A DNA stretch of 36,279 nucleotides from an uncultured Spirochaetaceae bacterium (GCA_902766125.1 CACXCG010000060.1:1-36279), one strand, 5' to 3'; positions 24,582-33,939 are shown, numbered from the stretch's first letter. Made by a program: numbers and translations. The notes: generated from the sequence alone by a model not told the origin.

Positions 24582-25757
24582 ATGAAACGACACATAGCTT
24601 TAATTGCATTAGTCAGCATAGCCCTTACACAGGCAGCAGCATTTGAATACGGCGGAATCATTGACAACAACATAACCGGTCGTGTTACCGCTAACAACTG
24701 GATTGATCCCCGCTTAAGCGATACGGCAACCGTTACGGTAAACATGCGCCAGCCGTTCAACAAAGACGGTACGGTATACATTGCAGCAGAAGGCTTTTTC
24801 CGCTACGACTTAGGCGTTACTTTAATTCCGCTTACGTTTGCACACAATTTTACGACAGACCTGAGCCTTTTCAAAGTTGGAGCTAACATCAGGCTGAACA
24901 ACAACAAATCACTTTCCTTCAGTGTGGGACGCTTCTGGGCCGCAGATGACACAGGACTAATATTCAATCAGACGCTTGACGGATTGTGGTTCCAGTTCAA
25001 CGCATCCCGCGCTGTCATTCAGGTTGCAGGAGGCTACACCGGTCTCTTGAACGCAAAGACAACTTCAATGCTTACTTCAACAGGAACAAACTGGAGCTTT
25101 GACCGCTCACAGCCGTTCTACGTACTTGCAGCCCCGTACATCATCGGAAATGCAAAGGTAGAGTTCCCCTATCTGTTTGCAAACCAGACACTCACCGTTG
25201 AAGCTTTAGGCGCCTTCGGCATAGATATTGCACAGACAGACGGTAACCGCATGTATGCAACCCTTGCCCTTAACGGACCGCTTGCACCGGTACTGTTCTA
25301 CGAGCTGTCTTCTACAGTAAGCGTACATGACTTTGACTTCTCTGCACTGAGCAATCTGTCACGCCTTGAATTTACCGTTTATCCTCACGGAAATTCCATG
25401 AAGCTGAAGTTTGGTGCAACCTACGCTTCGGGCACAATTCCCGATGTATTCAGTCCGTTTGCTGCCATTACCGCTCAGCCGGCAGTAAGTCTTGCAGGAA
25501 AGGGATATTCAGGCATTCTGAAAACAGGACTCAGTTTTTCTGTTAAGGCAAACAACAAATTCCTGCTTGTGTTAGGCGGAGATGCGCTGTTTGACTGCAA
25601 GACAGATTTTGCCTTCAGCGGAGTTCAGGCTGCAATGGATATGCGCTTCCAGTTCTTCAGCGACCTGGCACTTGATCTGGATGCAAAATCATACTTTGCA
25701 ATGGAAGAAGCTAAAAACGCTACCAGCGTTTCACTCAAACTTACCATTTCATTCTAA
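24582..25757 (+). CDS. Outer-membrane beta-barrel protein
   Basis: The protein has 391 residues with a signal peptide (MKRHIALIALVSIALTQAAAF). From there to the end it consists of alternating polar/hydrophobic stretches with aromatic girdle residues, such as VYIAAEGFFRYDLGV, KVGANIRLNNNKSLSFSVGRFW, LWFQFNASRAVIQVAGGY and DMRFQFFSDLALDLDAKSYF. It ends in SVSLKLTISF. A terminal phenylalanine on an amphipathic strand is the usual signal for BAM-dependent insertion. No plug, TonB box or enzyme motif is seen, so a porin-like or structural barrel is the safest description. It lies directly between the small exported protein and the FecR protein, with the stop overlapping an upstream ATG of the FecR frame. 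Confidence 0.78.
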   Translation: MKRHIALIALVSIALTQAAAFEYGGIIDNNITGRVTANNWIDPRLSDTATVTVNMRQPFNKDGTVYIAAEGFFRYDLGVTLIPLTFAHNFTTDLSLFKVGANIRLNNNKSLSFSVGRFWAADDTGLIFNQTLDGLWFQFNASRAVIQVAGGYTGLLNAKTTSMLTSTGTNWSFDRSQPFYVLAAPYIIGNAKVEFPYLFANQTLTVEALGAFGIDIAQTDGNRMYATLALNGPLAPVLFYELSSTVSVHDFDFSALSNLSRLEFTVYPHGNSMKLKFGATYASGTIPDVFSPFAAITAQPAVSLAGKGYSGILKTGLSFSVKANNKFLLVLGGDALFDCKTDFAFSGVQAAMDMRFQFFSDLALDLDAKSYFAMEEAKNATSVSLKLTISF

Positions 25758-25771
25758 TGCGGAGGAATTTT

Positions 25772-26554
25772 ATGAAACGTTTTTTACTGACACTTGCACT
25801 TTCTGTACTGACAGCACTGTCTGTCTGTGCGCTTGAAGCAAAAGTAGTATCCGTAACCGGAAAGGTAGAACAGCAGCGGGGTGCCTCATGGGTTGCCGTC
25901 AACACCGGTGATGTACTTCAGAAAGGTGCCGTTATTTCTACCGGATTTAATTCAGAAGCAACACTCGACATCAACGGAACTAAACTGAAGGTCGGTGCGC
26001 TTACCCGCATGACCATAGAACAGCTTGCAGACAATGCCAGCAAGGATGAAACACAGGTATTCATTGACAGCGGCAAAGTTCAGGCTGATGTTTCCCATAC
26101 CGAAAACCGCCGCAATTCATTCAAAGTACGCTCTCCGGTTGCAACGGCTTCTGTCCGCGGTACCAACATAGAAATGTATGCAAGCGGTCCGTTCTCTGTT
26201 TTTGAAGGAATGGCAGATTACGGCCCCGCAGAATCACTTGTTGCAGAGATTCTGGATGCAATGACAGAAGGCGGTTCTCAGCTTCCGTATTCAATTCCAA
26301 CCGTCTTTACATCAGCACTGGCAGTCGGCGGTTCTTACGGAACTCCGATTTACGCAGGCTGGTCAAGCTACATTCAGGATTCAGGTCTTCCTGCACGCCC
26401 CGAAGAAATACTTTCATACCTTACCGAAATTACCGGTATTTCAACAGAAAGCCTTACTCAGCGTGAAAGTACCGCAAGTTCCAGCCAGGGCATAGACAGC
26501 GGTGTGGCAGGCGGTTCTGCCAACGTACGGGTTGTTATCCGCACTGGAAACTAA
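25772..26554 (+). CDS. FecR-domain exported protein
   Basis: The protein has 260 residues from ATG 25772, chosen because GGAGG lies 6 bases upstream; the frame is also open from ATG 25757. A signal peptide ([21 protein letters not shown]) precedes a FecR domain (about 22-125): [41 protein letters not shown] and [19 protein letters not shown] are the classic pattern. The rest is low-complexity. In Gram-negatives FecR relays an outer-membrane signal to a sigma factor, but here there is no FecI-type sigma factor or inner-membrane anchor. The domain is fully exported, beside a barrel and opposite a CHASE2 cyclase. It may act as a periplasmic signal or wall-binding module. A terminator follows at 26586. 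Confidence 0.88.
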   Translation: MKRFLLTLALSVLTALSVCALEAKVVSVTGKVEQQRGASWVAVNTGDVLQKGAVISTGFNSEATLDINGTKLKVGALTRMTIEQLADNASKDETQVFIDSGKVQADVSHTENRRNSFKVRSPVATASVRGTNIEMYASGPFSVFEGMADYGPAESLVAEILDAMTEGGSQLPYSIPTVFTSALAVGGSYGTPIYAGWSSYIQDSGLPARPEEILSYLTEITGISTESLTQRESTASSSQGIDSGVAGGSANVRVVIRTGN

Positions 26555-26585
26555 ACCTAAAATTACAGCTGACTTTCCCTATAAA

Positions 26586-26610
26586 ACCGTCACATTTGTG
26601 GCGGTTTTTT
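26586..26610 (+). terminator. Rho-independent terminator after the FecR gene
   Basis: ACCGTCAC (26586-26593), 4-base loop, GTGGCGGT (26598-26605): an 8-pair stem with one G-U, running into six T's (26605-26610). Confidence 0.92.
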
Positions 26611-26621
26611 CTTTCTGTTCC

Positions 26622-26650
26622 TTTACAATGCACTTTTTCCGTGATATACT
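26622..26650 (+). promoter_or_regulatory. Promoter of the GH94 phosphorylase gene
   Basis: TTTACA (26622-26627), a 17-base spacer, TATACT (26645-26650) preceded by TGA (extended -10). The leader is about 23 bases with GGAGGA (26671-26676) before the ATG at 26680. This is a strong, conventional promoter. Confidence 0.75.
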
Positions 26651-26679
26651 GTCCGTGCCATTTTTTAGCAGGAGGAACT

Positions 26680-29199
26680 ATGAAGTTCGGCTTTTTTGAT
26701 GACAAGAACCGTGAGTATGTAATTACAGAACCGCTCACGCCGTATCCTTGGATCAACTATCTGGGAAATGAGAAATTCTTTTCGCTCATTTCTAACACAT
26801 CTGGCGGATATGCATTCTACACAGATGCACGCCTGCGTCGTATAACGCGCTATCGCTACAACGATATCCCGCTTGATACAAACGGACGCTACTTCTACAT
26901 CCAGGACGGCAAGACCATCTGGAACCCCGGCTTTAAGCCCATGAAGACTCCGCTTGACAAATACGAGTGTCGCCACGGTTTTGGCTACACTAAGATTTCA
27001 TCACAGAAAAAATCACTTGCAGCAGAAGTTCTGTACATGGTACCTAACGGATGCAACTGTGAAGTTCAGATGATTACCCTTACCAACAAGAGCAAGGCAG
27101 ACAAAGAAATTTCTCTGACCAGCTTTGTTGAATGGTGTCTGTACAACGCACAGGACGACTGCACAAACTTCCAGCGTAACTTCAGCACTGGCGAAGTAGA
27201 AATCGAAGGAAGTGCAATCTACCATAAGACTGAATACCGCGAACGCCGCAATCACTACGCATTCTACTCAGTAAACAGCTCTATCAAAGGATTCGATACT
27301 GACCGCGAAACATTCCTTGGTCTGCACAACGGACTGGATGCTCCCGACACAATCCTTGCAGGAAAGAGCGGAAACTCTGTAGCTGACGGATGGTCACCCA
27401 TTGCAAGCCACCGCCTGCAGTGCACTCTCAAACCGGGCGCAAGCAAAACATACATCTTCGTACTGGGTTATGTCGAAAACGATGAAAAGGCAAAGTTCAT
27501 TCCCGAAAGCAAAGCAAAGAAAGGACTTAAACGCACTAACACCGCAAGCGGCATCATCAACAAGGAAAAAGCTTACGAACTGCAGGACAAGTTCAGCACT
27601 CCCAAAAAAGTTAACGAAGCATTTGAAGAACTCAAGACTTTCTGGGACAACACACTGTCTCACTTCAGCATCAAGACCGGTGACGAAAAGCTTGACCGCA
27701 TGGCCGTATGGAATCAGTATCAGTGCGTAGTTACCTACAACTTCGCCCGTTCTGCATCATACTTCGAAAGCGGAATTGGACGCGGCTTAGGTTTCCGCGA
27801 TACAAGTCAGGACATGCTGGGTGCTGCACATCAGCTGCCCGCTAAACGCATCCGCGACCGTCTGTTTGACGTTGCTGCAACTCAGTTCCCCGACGGAAGT
27901 GCATACCATCAGTTCCAGCCGCTTACCAAACGCGGTAATGCTGACATTGGTTCTAACTTCAACGATGACCCGCTGTGGCTCGTACTTGGTGTCGGCGGAT
28001 ACATTCGCGAAACTGGCGACGCAGACTTCCTCAAAGTTCAGGTTCCGTTCGACAACAACGAAAAGAACACTGCAACTATGTACGAACACTTAAAGCGCAG
28101 CTACCGCTACATCACCACTCACATTGGTCCCCACGGACTGCCGCTTATTGGACGCGCAGACTGGAACGACTGTCTTAACCTTAACTGTTTCTCTAAAGAC
28201 CCCAACGATTCTTTCCAGACTTGTACCAACAAAGAAGGCAAGAACGCTGAATCTGTCATGATTGCACAGATGTTTGTCTACGTTACTCCCGACTACGCTG
28301 CAATGGCACGTCTTCTGGGTGACGAAAAAGAAGCAAAGTTTGCAGAAGATGCAGCAAAGAAAATGGAAGCTCAGATCTGCAAGACCGGTTGGGACGGAGA
28401 ATGGTATATCCGTGCATATGACGACTTTGGGCAGAAAGTGGGAAGCCACGTATGCGAAGACGGAAAAATCTTTATCGAAACCCAGGGATTCGGAAGCATG
28501 GCTCAGGTTGGTGCCGACAAGGGACTTCCTGCAAAGGCTCTGGACAGCGTAAAGAAACACCTTGATTCAAAGTACGGTATTGTTATCGTAGATCCTCCGT
28601 ACAAGACCTATCATGTTGAACTGGGTGAAGTTTCTTCTTATCCGCCGGGATACAAAGAGAACGGTGGTATCTTCTGCCATAACAACCCGTGGGTTATCAT
28701 TGGTGAAGTAAAGACCGGACGCCCCAAGGATGCATGGGAACACTACAAGAAGATTGCTCCTGCATACCTTGAAGACATCAGCGAAATCCACCGCACAGAA
28801 CCGTACGTATATGCACAGATGATTGCAGGTAAAACAGCACGCCGCTTTGGCGAAGCAAAGAACAGCTGGCTTACCGGAACCGCTGCATGGAACTTTGTAG
28901 CACTGTCACAGTACATCTGCGGTATTCGTCCTGAATTTGACGGTCTGCGCATTGAACCGCGCCTGCCGTCTCACGTAAAGAAAGCAGAAATTACCCGTGT
29001 ATTCCGTGGAGTTACCTATCACATCAACGTTGTAAACAAGAACAACGAAGGAAAAGTAACCCTGACTCTTACCGACAAAACCTTTGCAACTGACGAAGCA
29101 ACTACAAAGAAAGCTTTGGCAACAGGTTCTATCGGCGGAACACTGGTTAATGCAGCCAAGGGTACAAAAGACGTATACCTGGTAGCAACAATCGCATAA
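26680..29199 (+). CDS. GH94 cellobiose phosphorylase
   Basis: The protein has 839 residues. GH94 enzymes split beta-linked disaccharides with phosphate; cellobiose phosphorylase yields glucose 1-phosphate plus glucose, saving one ATP. Features in order: a beta-sandwich N-terminal part ([33 protein letters not shown] shape, [21 protein letters not shown]), a helical linker, then an (alpha/alpha)6 barrel with [40 protein letters not shown] (general acid probably D494) and [26 protein letters not shown] and the overall length favour cellobiose over chitobiose or cellodextrin substrates, but exact specificity is inferred. Start ATG 26680 has GGAGGA; the longer open frame from 26596 crosses the promoter. 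It is monocistronic, with a strong promoter and a terminator 21 bases after its stop. Codon choice looks highly biased, suggesting strong expression. Confidence 0.92.
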   Translation: MKFGFFDDKNREYVITEPLTPYPWINYLGNEKFFSLISNTSGGYAFYTDARLRRITRYRYNDIPLDTNGRYFYIQDGKTIWNPGFKPMKTPLDKYECRHGFGYTKISSQKKSLAAEVLYMVPNGCNCEVQMITLTNKSKADKEISLTSFVEWCLYNAQDDCTNFQRNFSTGEVEIEGSAIYHKTEYRERRNHYAFYSVNSSIKGFDTDRETFLGLHNGLDAPDTILAGKSGNSVADGWSPIASHRLQCTLKPGASKTYIFVLGYVENDEKAKFIPESKAKKGLKRTNTASGIINKEKAYELQDKFSTPKKVNEAFEELKTFWDNTLSHFSIKTGDEKLDRMAVWNQYQCVVTYNFARSASYFESGIGRGLGFRDTSQDMLGAAHQLPAKRIRDRLFDVAATQFPDGSAYHQFQPLTKRGNADIGSNFNDDPLWLVLGVGGYIRETGDADFLKVQVPFDNNEKNTATMYEHLKRSYRYITTHIGPHGLPLIGRADWNDCLNLNCFSKDPNDSFQTCTNKEGKNAESVMIAQMFVYVTPDYAAMARLLGDEKEAKFAEDAAKKMEAQICKTGWDGEWYIRAYDDFGQKVGSHVCEDGKIFIETQGFGSMAQVGADKGLPAKALDSVKKHLDSKYGIVIVDPPYKTYHVELGEVSSYPPGYKENGGIFCHNNPWVIIGEVKTGRPKDAWEHYKKIAPAYLEDISEIHRTEPYVYAQMIAGKTARRFGEAKNSWLTGTAAWNFVALSQYICGIRPEFDGLRIEPRLPSHVKKAEITRVFRGVTYHINVVNKNNEGKVTLTLTDKTFATDEATTKKALATGSIGGTLVNAAKGTKDVYLVATIA

Positions 29200-29220
29200 G
29201 CACATTCTGCAAATGCACAG

Positions 29221-29247
29221 GGGCTGTCCAAACGGGCAGCCCTTTTT
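29221..29247 (+). terminator. Rho-independent terminator after the GH94 gene
   Basis: GGGCTGTCC (29221-29229), AAAC loop, GGGCAGCCC (29234-29242): a 9-pair stem with one G-U, then five T's (29243-29247). Confidence 0.94.
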
Positions 29248-29273
29248 CTTTTGTGTCTTGACAGGTTGTATAG

Positions 29274-29302
29274 TAGAAAAAAAAGGCGATTTCGGCTACA
29301 CT
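29274..29302 (+). promoter_or_regulatory. Possible promoter of the Na/Pi cotransporter gene
   Basis: TAGAAA (29274-29279), a 17-base spacer, TACACT (29297-29302), ending 9 bases before the ATG at 29312, with no Shine-Dalgarno. A TTGACA at 29258 has no partner -10 at normal spacing. A very short leader is implied. Confidence 0.35.
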
Positions 29303-29311
29303 TACACCATC

Positions 29312-30964
29312 ATGAACGTCATATCTACAATACTGCAGCTCATCGGAAGCCTTGCCTTTTTACTCTACGGCATGAAAATGATGAGCGACGGCATTCAGAA
29401 AAGTGCAGGCACAAAACTTCAGTCCGCACTCGATTTTATGACAAAAAACCGCGTCTTAGGTTTTCTTACCGGCTTTGTACTTACCGTCATAATTCAGTCT
29501 TCGGGTGCAACCACTGCAATGGAAGTATCCTTCGTAAATGCAGGACTTATGACCGTACAGCAGTCTGTAGGCGTAACACTGGGTGCAAATATCGGTACCA
29601 CCATTACCGCATGGATTGTCGTTCTGTTTGGATTTAATTTCAAGATTTCTGCCTTTGCAATTCCCCTCTTTGGACTGGGATATCTTCTTACCGTAATCAA
29701 AAAGTTCAAAAAGCAGTCTTTAGGCGAAGCAATCATGGGCTTTGGCCTTCTGTTCATAGGTCTGGAATGGCTTTCTGCAACCATTGATCCGGAAAAGGGA
29801 ACGCTTAACTTTTTGACCATGTTCAGTGACTGGGGCGTCTGGAGCATTCTGATTGGAATTGTAGTCGGCTGTCTGATTACGGCGCTCATTCACTCTTCTT
29901 CTGCAGAAAGTGCAATCGTTATTACCATGGCATACAATCATCTTGTATCGTGGGAATTTGCAGCGGCACTGGTTATTGGCGGAAACATAGGCTCAACCAT
30001 AGATGCAGTCCTTGCGTCAATGAATGCAAGTGCACCTGCAAAACGAACCGCACTGGTTCACGTTCTGTTTAACATTGCAACCGTAGTGCTTGCCGCAGCA
30101 TTCTTTAATCCGTTCCTTGAGTTTATAGACATGATTGTTCCCGGAACACCGACAGCAACAATCACCTATCACATTGCGGCATTACACACCGTACTGAAAA
30201 CCCTTACTTCACTTTTGTGTCTGCCCTTTACGGCTCAGATTGCAGCCCTCACCGAACATCTTGTCAAGGATAAGTCTGAAGACCGCTCTCGTGAATACAA
30301 ACTTGATTTTATGGAAACCGGCGGTAAGGAAACTACAACCGCTTACATTTTGACTGCAGAAAAAGCAATCAGTGACATGACGCTGTTAGTTACCGAAATG
30401 TTTGAACGCGTACAGGTTGGATTTAAAAACCGCACCGACTCGTTCATTGAAGAAAACATGGAAGAATTGACCCGTCAGGAAGATTACGCTGACCAGATGA
30501 AAGAGCAGATAACCAAATACCTTATCCACTGTTCACGCTTACCGCTTTCTGCACAGCAGGGCGACATGATAACGCTCATGCAGCAGATAACCGACGATCT
30601 TGAAGAAATGACCGATGACTGTTACAACGTTGCACTTCTTCTGCAGAAGTCAATCGTAAAGCACATGAAGTTCAGTCAGGAAGATATGGACCGTCTTGAC
30701 CCCTACATAGACCTTGCCCGTCAGTTTATGTATTTTATCCGCGACAATGTAAACAAACACCTTGAGCAGGACAAACTGATTATTGCGCGTGAAATCGAAG
30801 ATCAGATTGATGTATTCCGTCACAACCTTAAGCGTGTTGCCCGCAAGCGGCTGGAAGCAGGTGCAGATGTTAAGTCAGAACTTCTGTACATTGATCTGGT
30901 CCGTCAGATTGAAAAGTTCGGCGACCGTGCATTCAGTATTGCCGGCGCATTGTCACAAATCTAA
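29312..30964 (+). CDS. Na+/phosphate cotransporter family protein with PhoU-like domain
   Basis: The protein has 550 residues. The membrane part (about 1-320) carries the two inverted family repeats: LLYGMKMMSDGIQ, IIQSSGATTAMEVSFVNAG and LGANIGTT in the first half, and IHSSSAESAIVITMAYN and IGGNIGSTIDAVLASM in the second. About 220 cytoplasmic helical residues follow, resembling the two-repeat PhoU domain (MTLLVTEMFERVQVGF, EDYADQMKEQITKYL, LVRQIEKFGDRAFSIA). Such NptA/YjbB proteins move phosphate with sodium, and some export phosphate. I chose ATG 29312 (MNVISTILQLIGSLAFLLYG) because the membrane topology starts there; the open frame from 29213 crosses a terminator. No pst or pho genes are nearby. 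Confidence 0.9.
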   Translation: MNVISTILQLIGSLAFLLYGMKMMSDGIQKSAGTKLQSALDFMTKNRVLGFLTGFVLTVIIQSSGATTAMEVSFVNAGLMTVQQSVGVTLGANIGTTITAWIVVLFGFNFKISAFAIPLFGLGYLLTVIKKFKKQSLGEAIMGFGLLFIGLEWLSATIDPEKGTLNFLTMFSDWGVWSILIGIVVGCLITALIHSSSAESAIVITMAYNHLVSWEFAAALVIGGNIGSTIDAVLASMNASAPAKRTALVHVLFNIATVVLAAAFFNPFLEFIDMIVPGTPTATITYHIAALHTVLKTLTSLLCLPFTAQIAALTEHLVKDKSEDRSREYKLDFMETGGKETTTAYILTAEKAISDMTLLVTEMFERVQVGFKNRTDSFIEENMEELTRQEDYADQMKEQITKYLIHCSRLPLSAQQGDMITLMQQITDDLEEMTDDCYNVALLLQKSIVKHMKFSQEDMDRLDPYIDLARQFMYFIRDNVNKHLEQDKLIIAREIEDQIDVFRHNLKRVARKRLEAGADVKSELLYIDLVRQIEKFGDRAFSIAGALSQI

Positions 30965-30978
30965 AAAAACGCTACACT
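30950..30978 (+). promoter_or_regulatory. Promoter of the lipoprotein-phosphoesterase pair, predicted leaderless
   Basis: TTGTCA (30950-30955), a 17-base spacer, TACACT (30973-30978), then 7 bases to ATG 30986. No Shine-Dalgarno. The -35 lies in the last codons of the transporter gene. Confidence 0.68.
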
Positions 30979-30985
30979 GTGTCGT

Positions 30986-31771
30986 ATGAAAAAGGGGATA
31001 CTCATTGCCGCATGTCTTACACTTTCAGTGTGCATGCTTACCGGATGTAAAAAAGAAGAACAGGCTCTTACGCCTCAGGAAGGAGCTTTAGTTCTTGCGC
31101 CAGAACTGGTAGAAACACCACAGACAGAACTTCCGCAGTGGACGGAATCGCAGTCAGTTGTATGCGTGCTGTTTGGATACGGATTTAACAGTTCATTTTT
31201 TTATGATGATGCACTTGCCCGCCTGGAAAAACAGTTTGGACTTGAAGAAGAAAACGGACTGGTGTGGCCGGTCCTGTATCCTGATGATGTAAAAAACCGC
31301 ATTTCCAATCTGTACGATATGGTAAACGCACGAAACATCAAAGGCATTGTCCTGTTAGGGGCACCGGAAAACACCCACTACACGCTTGCAAAACTTCAGG
31401 AATTCTGGGAAAACAATATGCCCTACCCTGTCTTTTCTCTGTTCCCGCAGGATGATATGTTAGGCATGGAATCTACCTGTGATTTTGTTCTTGATTACGA
31501 ACGCACCGCAGAAGATGAAGCCGACACAAAAGAAATGGAACAGACCATAGACAAAACCGCAGAAGACATTCTTGTCAGTGCAATCAAATACATTGCAGAC
31601 CTTCCTGAACGCTCACACCTTCCTGCAGACGAAGAGATTCACGCACATGTTCATCAGATTGTAGGAAAACCGGTCAGACGTTACACCGACAGCGAAACAG
31701 GATTACAGGCAATCAATCACTTTGTTATGGAATCACCAAAGAAAGCAGATTCAGGAGATACAGTTCAGTGA
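30986..31771 (+). CDS. Lipoprotein with periplasmic-binding-like N-terminal half, unknown function
   Basis: The protein has 261 residues. The signal peptide ends in lipobox LTGC (lipidated C21), followed by a charged linker. The domain SVVCVLFGYGFNSSFFYDDALARLEKQFG, then IKGIVLLGAPENTHYTLAKLQE and YPVFSLFPQDDML, has the alternating strand-helix look of a type I periplasmic-binding or Rossmann-like fold. It resembles, weakly and from memory, the DUF3798-type lipoproteins of spirochaetes. The C-terminal quarter is acidic (DYERTAEDEADTKEMEQTIDKTAED) and helical. Ligand and role are unknown. The stop codon overlaps the GTG of the next gene (GTGA), so synthesis of the phosphoesterase is coupled to it. 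Confidence 0.72.
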   Translation: MKKGILIAACLTLSVCMLTGCKKEEQALTPQEGALVLAPELVETPQTELPQWTESQSVVCVLFGYGFNSSFFYDDALARLEKQFGLEEENGLVWPVLYPDDVKNRISNLYDMVNARNIKGIVLLGAPENTHYTLAKLQEFWENNMPYPVFSLFPQDDMLGMESTCDFVLDYERTAEDEADTKEMEQTIDKTAEDILVSAIKYIADLPERSHLPADEEIHAHVHQIVGKPVRRYTDSETGLQAINHFVMESPKKADSGDTVQ

Positions 31772-32415
31772 CTGTAATTCAAGATTCAACACTGCTGCTT
31801 GGTTCCACGGATGCAATAGCTTCTCTTGCACAGAAAGACAGTGCTAAGGTTTTAGTCATTTCTGATTCGCACGGATTTACGGCTCAGCTAATCTTTCCGC
31901 TCTTAGAGCAGGGTTCAGACTGTGACTGCCTTATTTTCTGCGGAGACGGAATAGGCGATGTATGTGCAGCCCTTGACCGCGCTCAGGAAGACGAAACGCT
32001 TGCAAAATGCATTCCGCCGGTAATCTGCGCAGTAGCAGGAAACTGTGACACAGAATTTTACTCAGTTAACTCAATGCGCCTTACCATACAGATACCGCTT
32101 GTACAGACAGTTACCATTGCAGGTCACACAGTTATCTGTACTCACGGACACCGCTTTTCCATATACAACGGAACCGAAACCTTAGAGCAGGCAGCAAAAC
32201 GAAGCAATGCAGATGTTGCACTGTACGGACACACGCACATTGCCCACAGCCTGCAGCAGGGACCTCTTTTAATTGCAAACCCAGGCTCCTGTGCACGACC
32301 GCGCTCAAATCAGCCGCCCTGCTATGCAATTCTTAAACTGGAAAAAGGAAAACCCTACCCTGACTTTACAGTGTATCAGATAAGTTCCAGCGGAAGCACA
32401 CCCTACACATTCTGA
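31768..32415 (+). CDS. Calcineurin-like metallophosphoesterase (YfcE/MJ0936 type)
   Basis: The protein has 215 residues. The five metal-binding blocks of small phosphodiesterases are present in order: VISDSHG, IFCGDGIGD, VAGNCD, VICTHGH and LYGHTHIA. Enzymes of this group hydrolyse phosphodiesters with Mn2+ or similar; the natural substrate is usually unknown. About 25 residues precede the first block, more than usual, so an internal start cannot be excluded. I keep the GTG at 31768, which overlaps the upstream stop and has AGGAG about 10 bases before it. The 3' end overlaps the convergent MBL-hydrolase gene by 13 bases. Confidence 0.88.
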   Translation: MTVIQDSTLLLGSTDAIASLAQKDSAKVLVISDSHGFTAQLIFPLLEQGSDCDCLIFCGDGIGDVCAALDRAQEDETLAKCIPPVICAVAGNCDTEFYSVNSMRLTIQIPLVQTVTIAGHTVICTHGHRFSIYNGTETLEQAAKRSNADVALYGHTHIAHSLQQGPLLIANPGSCARPRSNQPPCYAILKLEKGKPYPDFTVYQISSSGSTPYTF

Positions 32416-33104
32416 GCAAGCACAAAGCCGCACTCATCATGTCCGGGATACACTCTTGTTTCACTTTCAACATCATGATAGATTCTGCGAAGTGATTTTT
32501 GAATCTGAGCTTCATTTCCGCCGGGTAAGTCGGTGCGTCCCCACGAACCATAAAAGACAGTATCTCCGCTTATAAGCAGTCGGTCTGCTTTGTTGTACAG
32601 ACACACAGAACCCTGCGTATGACCGGGAGTATGAAGAACTGTCCATTTTGCAAGTTCATTCTTAACCGGTGCAATACATTCTTTTGAAAGACAGTCAGAG
32701 AGCGTTTTGTCTGCTTTTAAGTAACAGTCTGCAGCAGGTAAATCTTTTACGGCTTCATAAAAATCAGCAAAACCGATATATGTAAGACTTTGTTTTTGTG
32801 CACTGGAATCCTGACCAAGATACATGCTGTCGTTTTCATGAATTGCAATGCACATATTGGCGAAACATTTTTTTAAATGAGAAAGCCCCGCAACATGATC
32901 AAAGTGTCCGTGAGTAAGCACACAGGCAACACAGTCCAATCCCAAAGAAGAAAGAACCCTTGTTACCGCATGCGTATCACCACAGAAATCACAGGCTGCA
33001 GGGTCTACCACAAACGCATACCGTTCGTTTAACGCAACAACTAATGTGTTTACACCAAGCGGACCGGTATGCACTATGTGTATTTTTTGATTAGTAGGCT
33101 TCAC
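32403..33104 (-). CDS. MBL-fold metallohydrolase (glyoxalase II-like)
   Basis: The protein has 233 residues from the GTG at 33104; a TTG at 33113 is the other option. Metallo-beta-lactamase fold motifs: VLTHGHFDHVAGL (THxHxDH metal site), VLHTPGHTQGSVCLY, LISGDTVFYGSWGRTDLPGG and VYPGHDE. These are the hallmarks of the small glyoxalase II-like group, which hydrolyse thioesters or related compounds. It lacks the C-terminal glutathione-binding domain of true GloB, so the substrate is open. The start overlaps the 3' end of the RNA-binding gene by 14 bases, giving coupled translation in a clpP-GNAT-RRM-MBL run. A GGA stretch 4 bases before the GTG favours that start. Confidence 0.87.
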   Translation of the reverse strand: MKPTNQKIHIVHTGPLGVNTLVVALNERYAFVVDPAACDFCGDTHAVTRVLSSLGLDCVACVLTHGHFDHVAGLSHLKKCFANMCIAIHENDSMYLGQDSSAQKQSLTYIGFADFYEAVKDLPAADCYLKADKTLSDCLSKECIAPVKNELAKWTVLHTPGHTQGSVCLYNKADRLLISGDTVFYGSWGRTDLPGGNEAQIQKSLRRIYHDVESETRVYPGHDECGFVLAQNV

Positions 33105-33939
33105 CGCTTCCAAAATGTGACTTTACCTGACCGTCATCGGTTGTCTCTGAATACGGTGCCTGAGGAACTTCCGGCTCACGGCTGACAGCGCTTTCTGTTG
33201 AAGAAACGCTCTGCTGTGCAGCAAAGGCAGTCTGTTCTGCAGCAATCTTTTCTGATTCTGAAGCCTGAGGAGCAACACCATAGCTTTCGTTTGAAACATC
33301 AGGAACAGTGTTTTCTTCTTCGCCTTCACCCTTCTGGCGTGAATAGCTTACACTCAGTTTGCGTCCACGATAGTCATATCCGTTCAGTGCAGAGATTGCT
33401 TTTTCGCAGTCTTCGGTAAACAGCTGAATGAATGAATAGTTTGCCAGCACTCTGATTTCACCAATGCGTTCACGGTCAAGGCCTGCAACACTTACCAGAA
33501 GACCTACCAGGTCACGCGGGAATACACGACGATTACGTCCAATGCCAATAAAGATTGTTGTTGCAAGTGCCGGATCAATCTGTACGCGGGGAAGCGGTTC
33601 GTGAGAAGGTCTTTCGGTGCGTTCCTGTGAGCGGTCAGAAAAATCACGTGCAGGACGTTCATTGCGTCCGTTGCGGTCGTTTCTGTTAAAGCGGTTATCG
33701 CGATCGTTTCTGTCAAAGTGGCGGTCGTTACCTTTGTTAAAGCGTCCGTGTCCTGCTGCGTTCTTTGTCAAGAAAGCTGCAACATACATACGGCGTGAAA
33801 AAGGAATTGTCTTTTTGTACAATTTTTTGAGTTTGTTAAGAGTGTCGGGATCACTTTCTGTTTCGACACGGCGCAGAGCGTTTTCCAAAAAAGCGACGAT
33901 CTGCTCTTCATCAATTTCATTTGAACGATTATAAGACAT
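33091..33939 (-). CDS. DbpA-type RNA-binding domain protein with Arg/Asn/Asp-rich linker, no helicase domain
   Basis: The protein has 282 residues from ATG 33939, chosen because AGGAG lies 8 bases upstream. Three parts are visible. First, a helical N-terminus (about 1-60, EEQIVAFLENALRRVETESDPDTLNKLKKLYKK). Second, a disordered segment of about 50 residues packed with Arg, Asn, Asp and Phe (FNKGNDRHFDRNDRDN..). Third, a DbpA-like RRM (about 118-195): TTIFIGIGRNRRVFPRDLVGLLVS, RERIGEIRVLANYSFIQL, AISALNGYDYRGRKLSVSYSR. A Ser/Glu/Gln-rich acidic tail follows. In DEAD-box DbpA/CsdA helicases this fold binds structured RNA; here it stands alone, so an RNA chaperone or ribosome-assembly helper is likely. 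It is co-directional with the upstream GNAT gene, 11 bases apart, whose stop overlaps its Shine-Dalgarno. Confidence 0.83.
   Translation of the reverse strand: MSYNRSNEIDEEQIVAFLENALRRVETESDPDTLNKLKKLYKKTIPFSRRMYVAAFLTKNAAGHGRFNKGNDRHFDRNDRDNRFNRNDRNGRNERPARDFSDRSQERTERPSHEPLPRVQIDPALATTIFIGIGRNRRVFPRDLVGLLVSVAGLDRERIGEIRVLANYSFIQLFTEDCEKAISALNGYDYRGRKLSVSYSRQKGEGEEENTVPDVSNESYGVAPQASESEKIAAEQTAFAAQQSVSSTESAVSREPEVPQAPYSETTDDGQVKSHFGSGEAY

Noticed and set aside
26596..26679. Upstream extension of the GH94 frame
   Set aside because: It crosses the FecR terminator and the GH94 promoter; the strong Shine-Dalgarno and family start are at 26680.
28090..28560. 156-codon open frame antisense to the GH94 gene
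   Set aside because: A shadow of a highly codon-biased gene; no recognisable protein features.
29258..29274. TTGACA plus TATAGT as the transporter promoter
   Set aside because: The two boxes are only 5 bases apart, so they cannot form one promoter.
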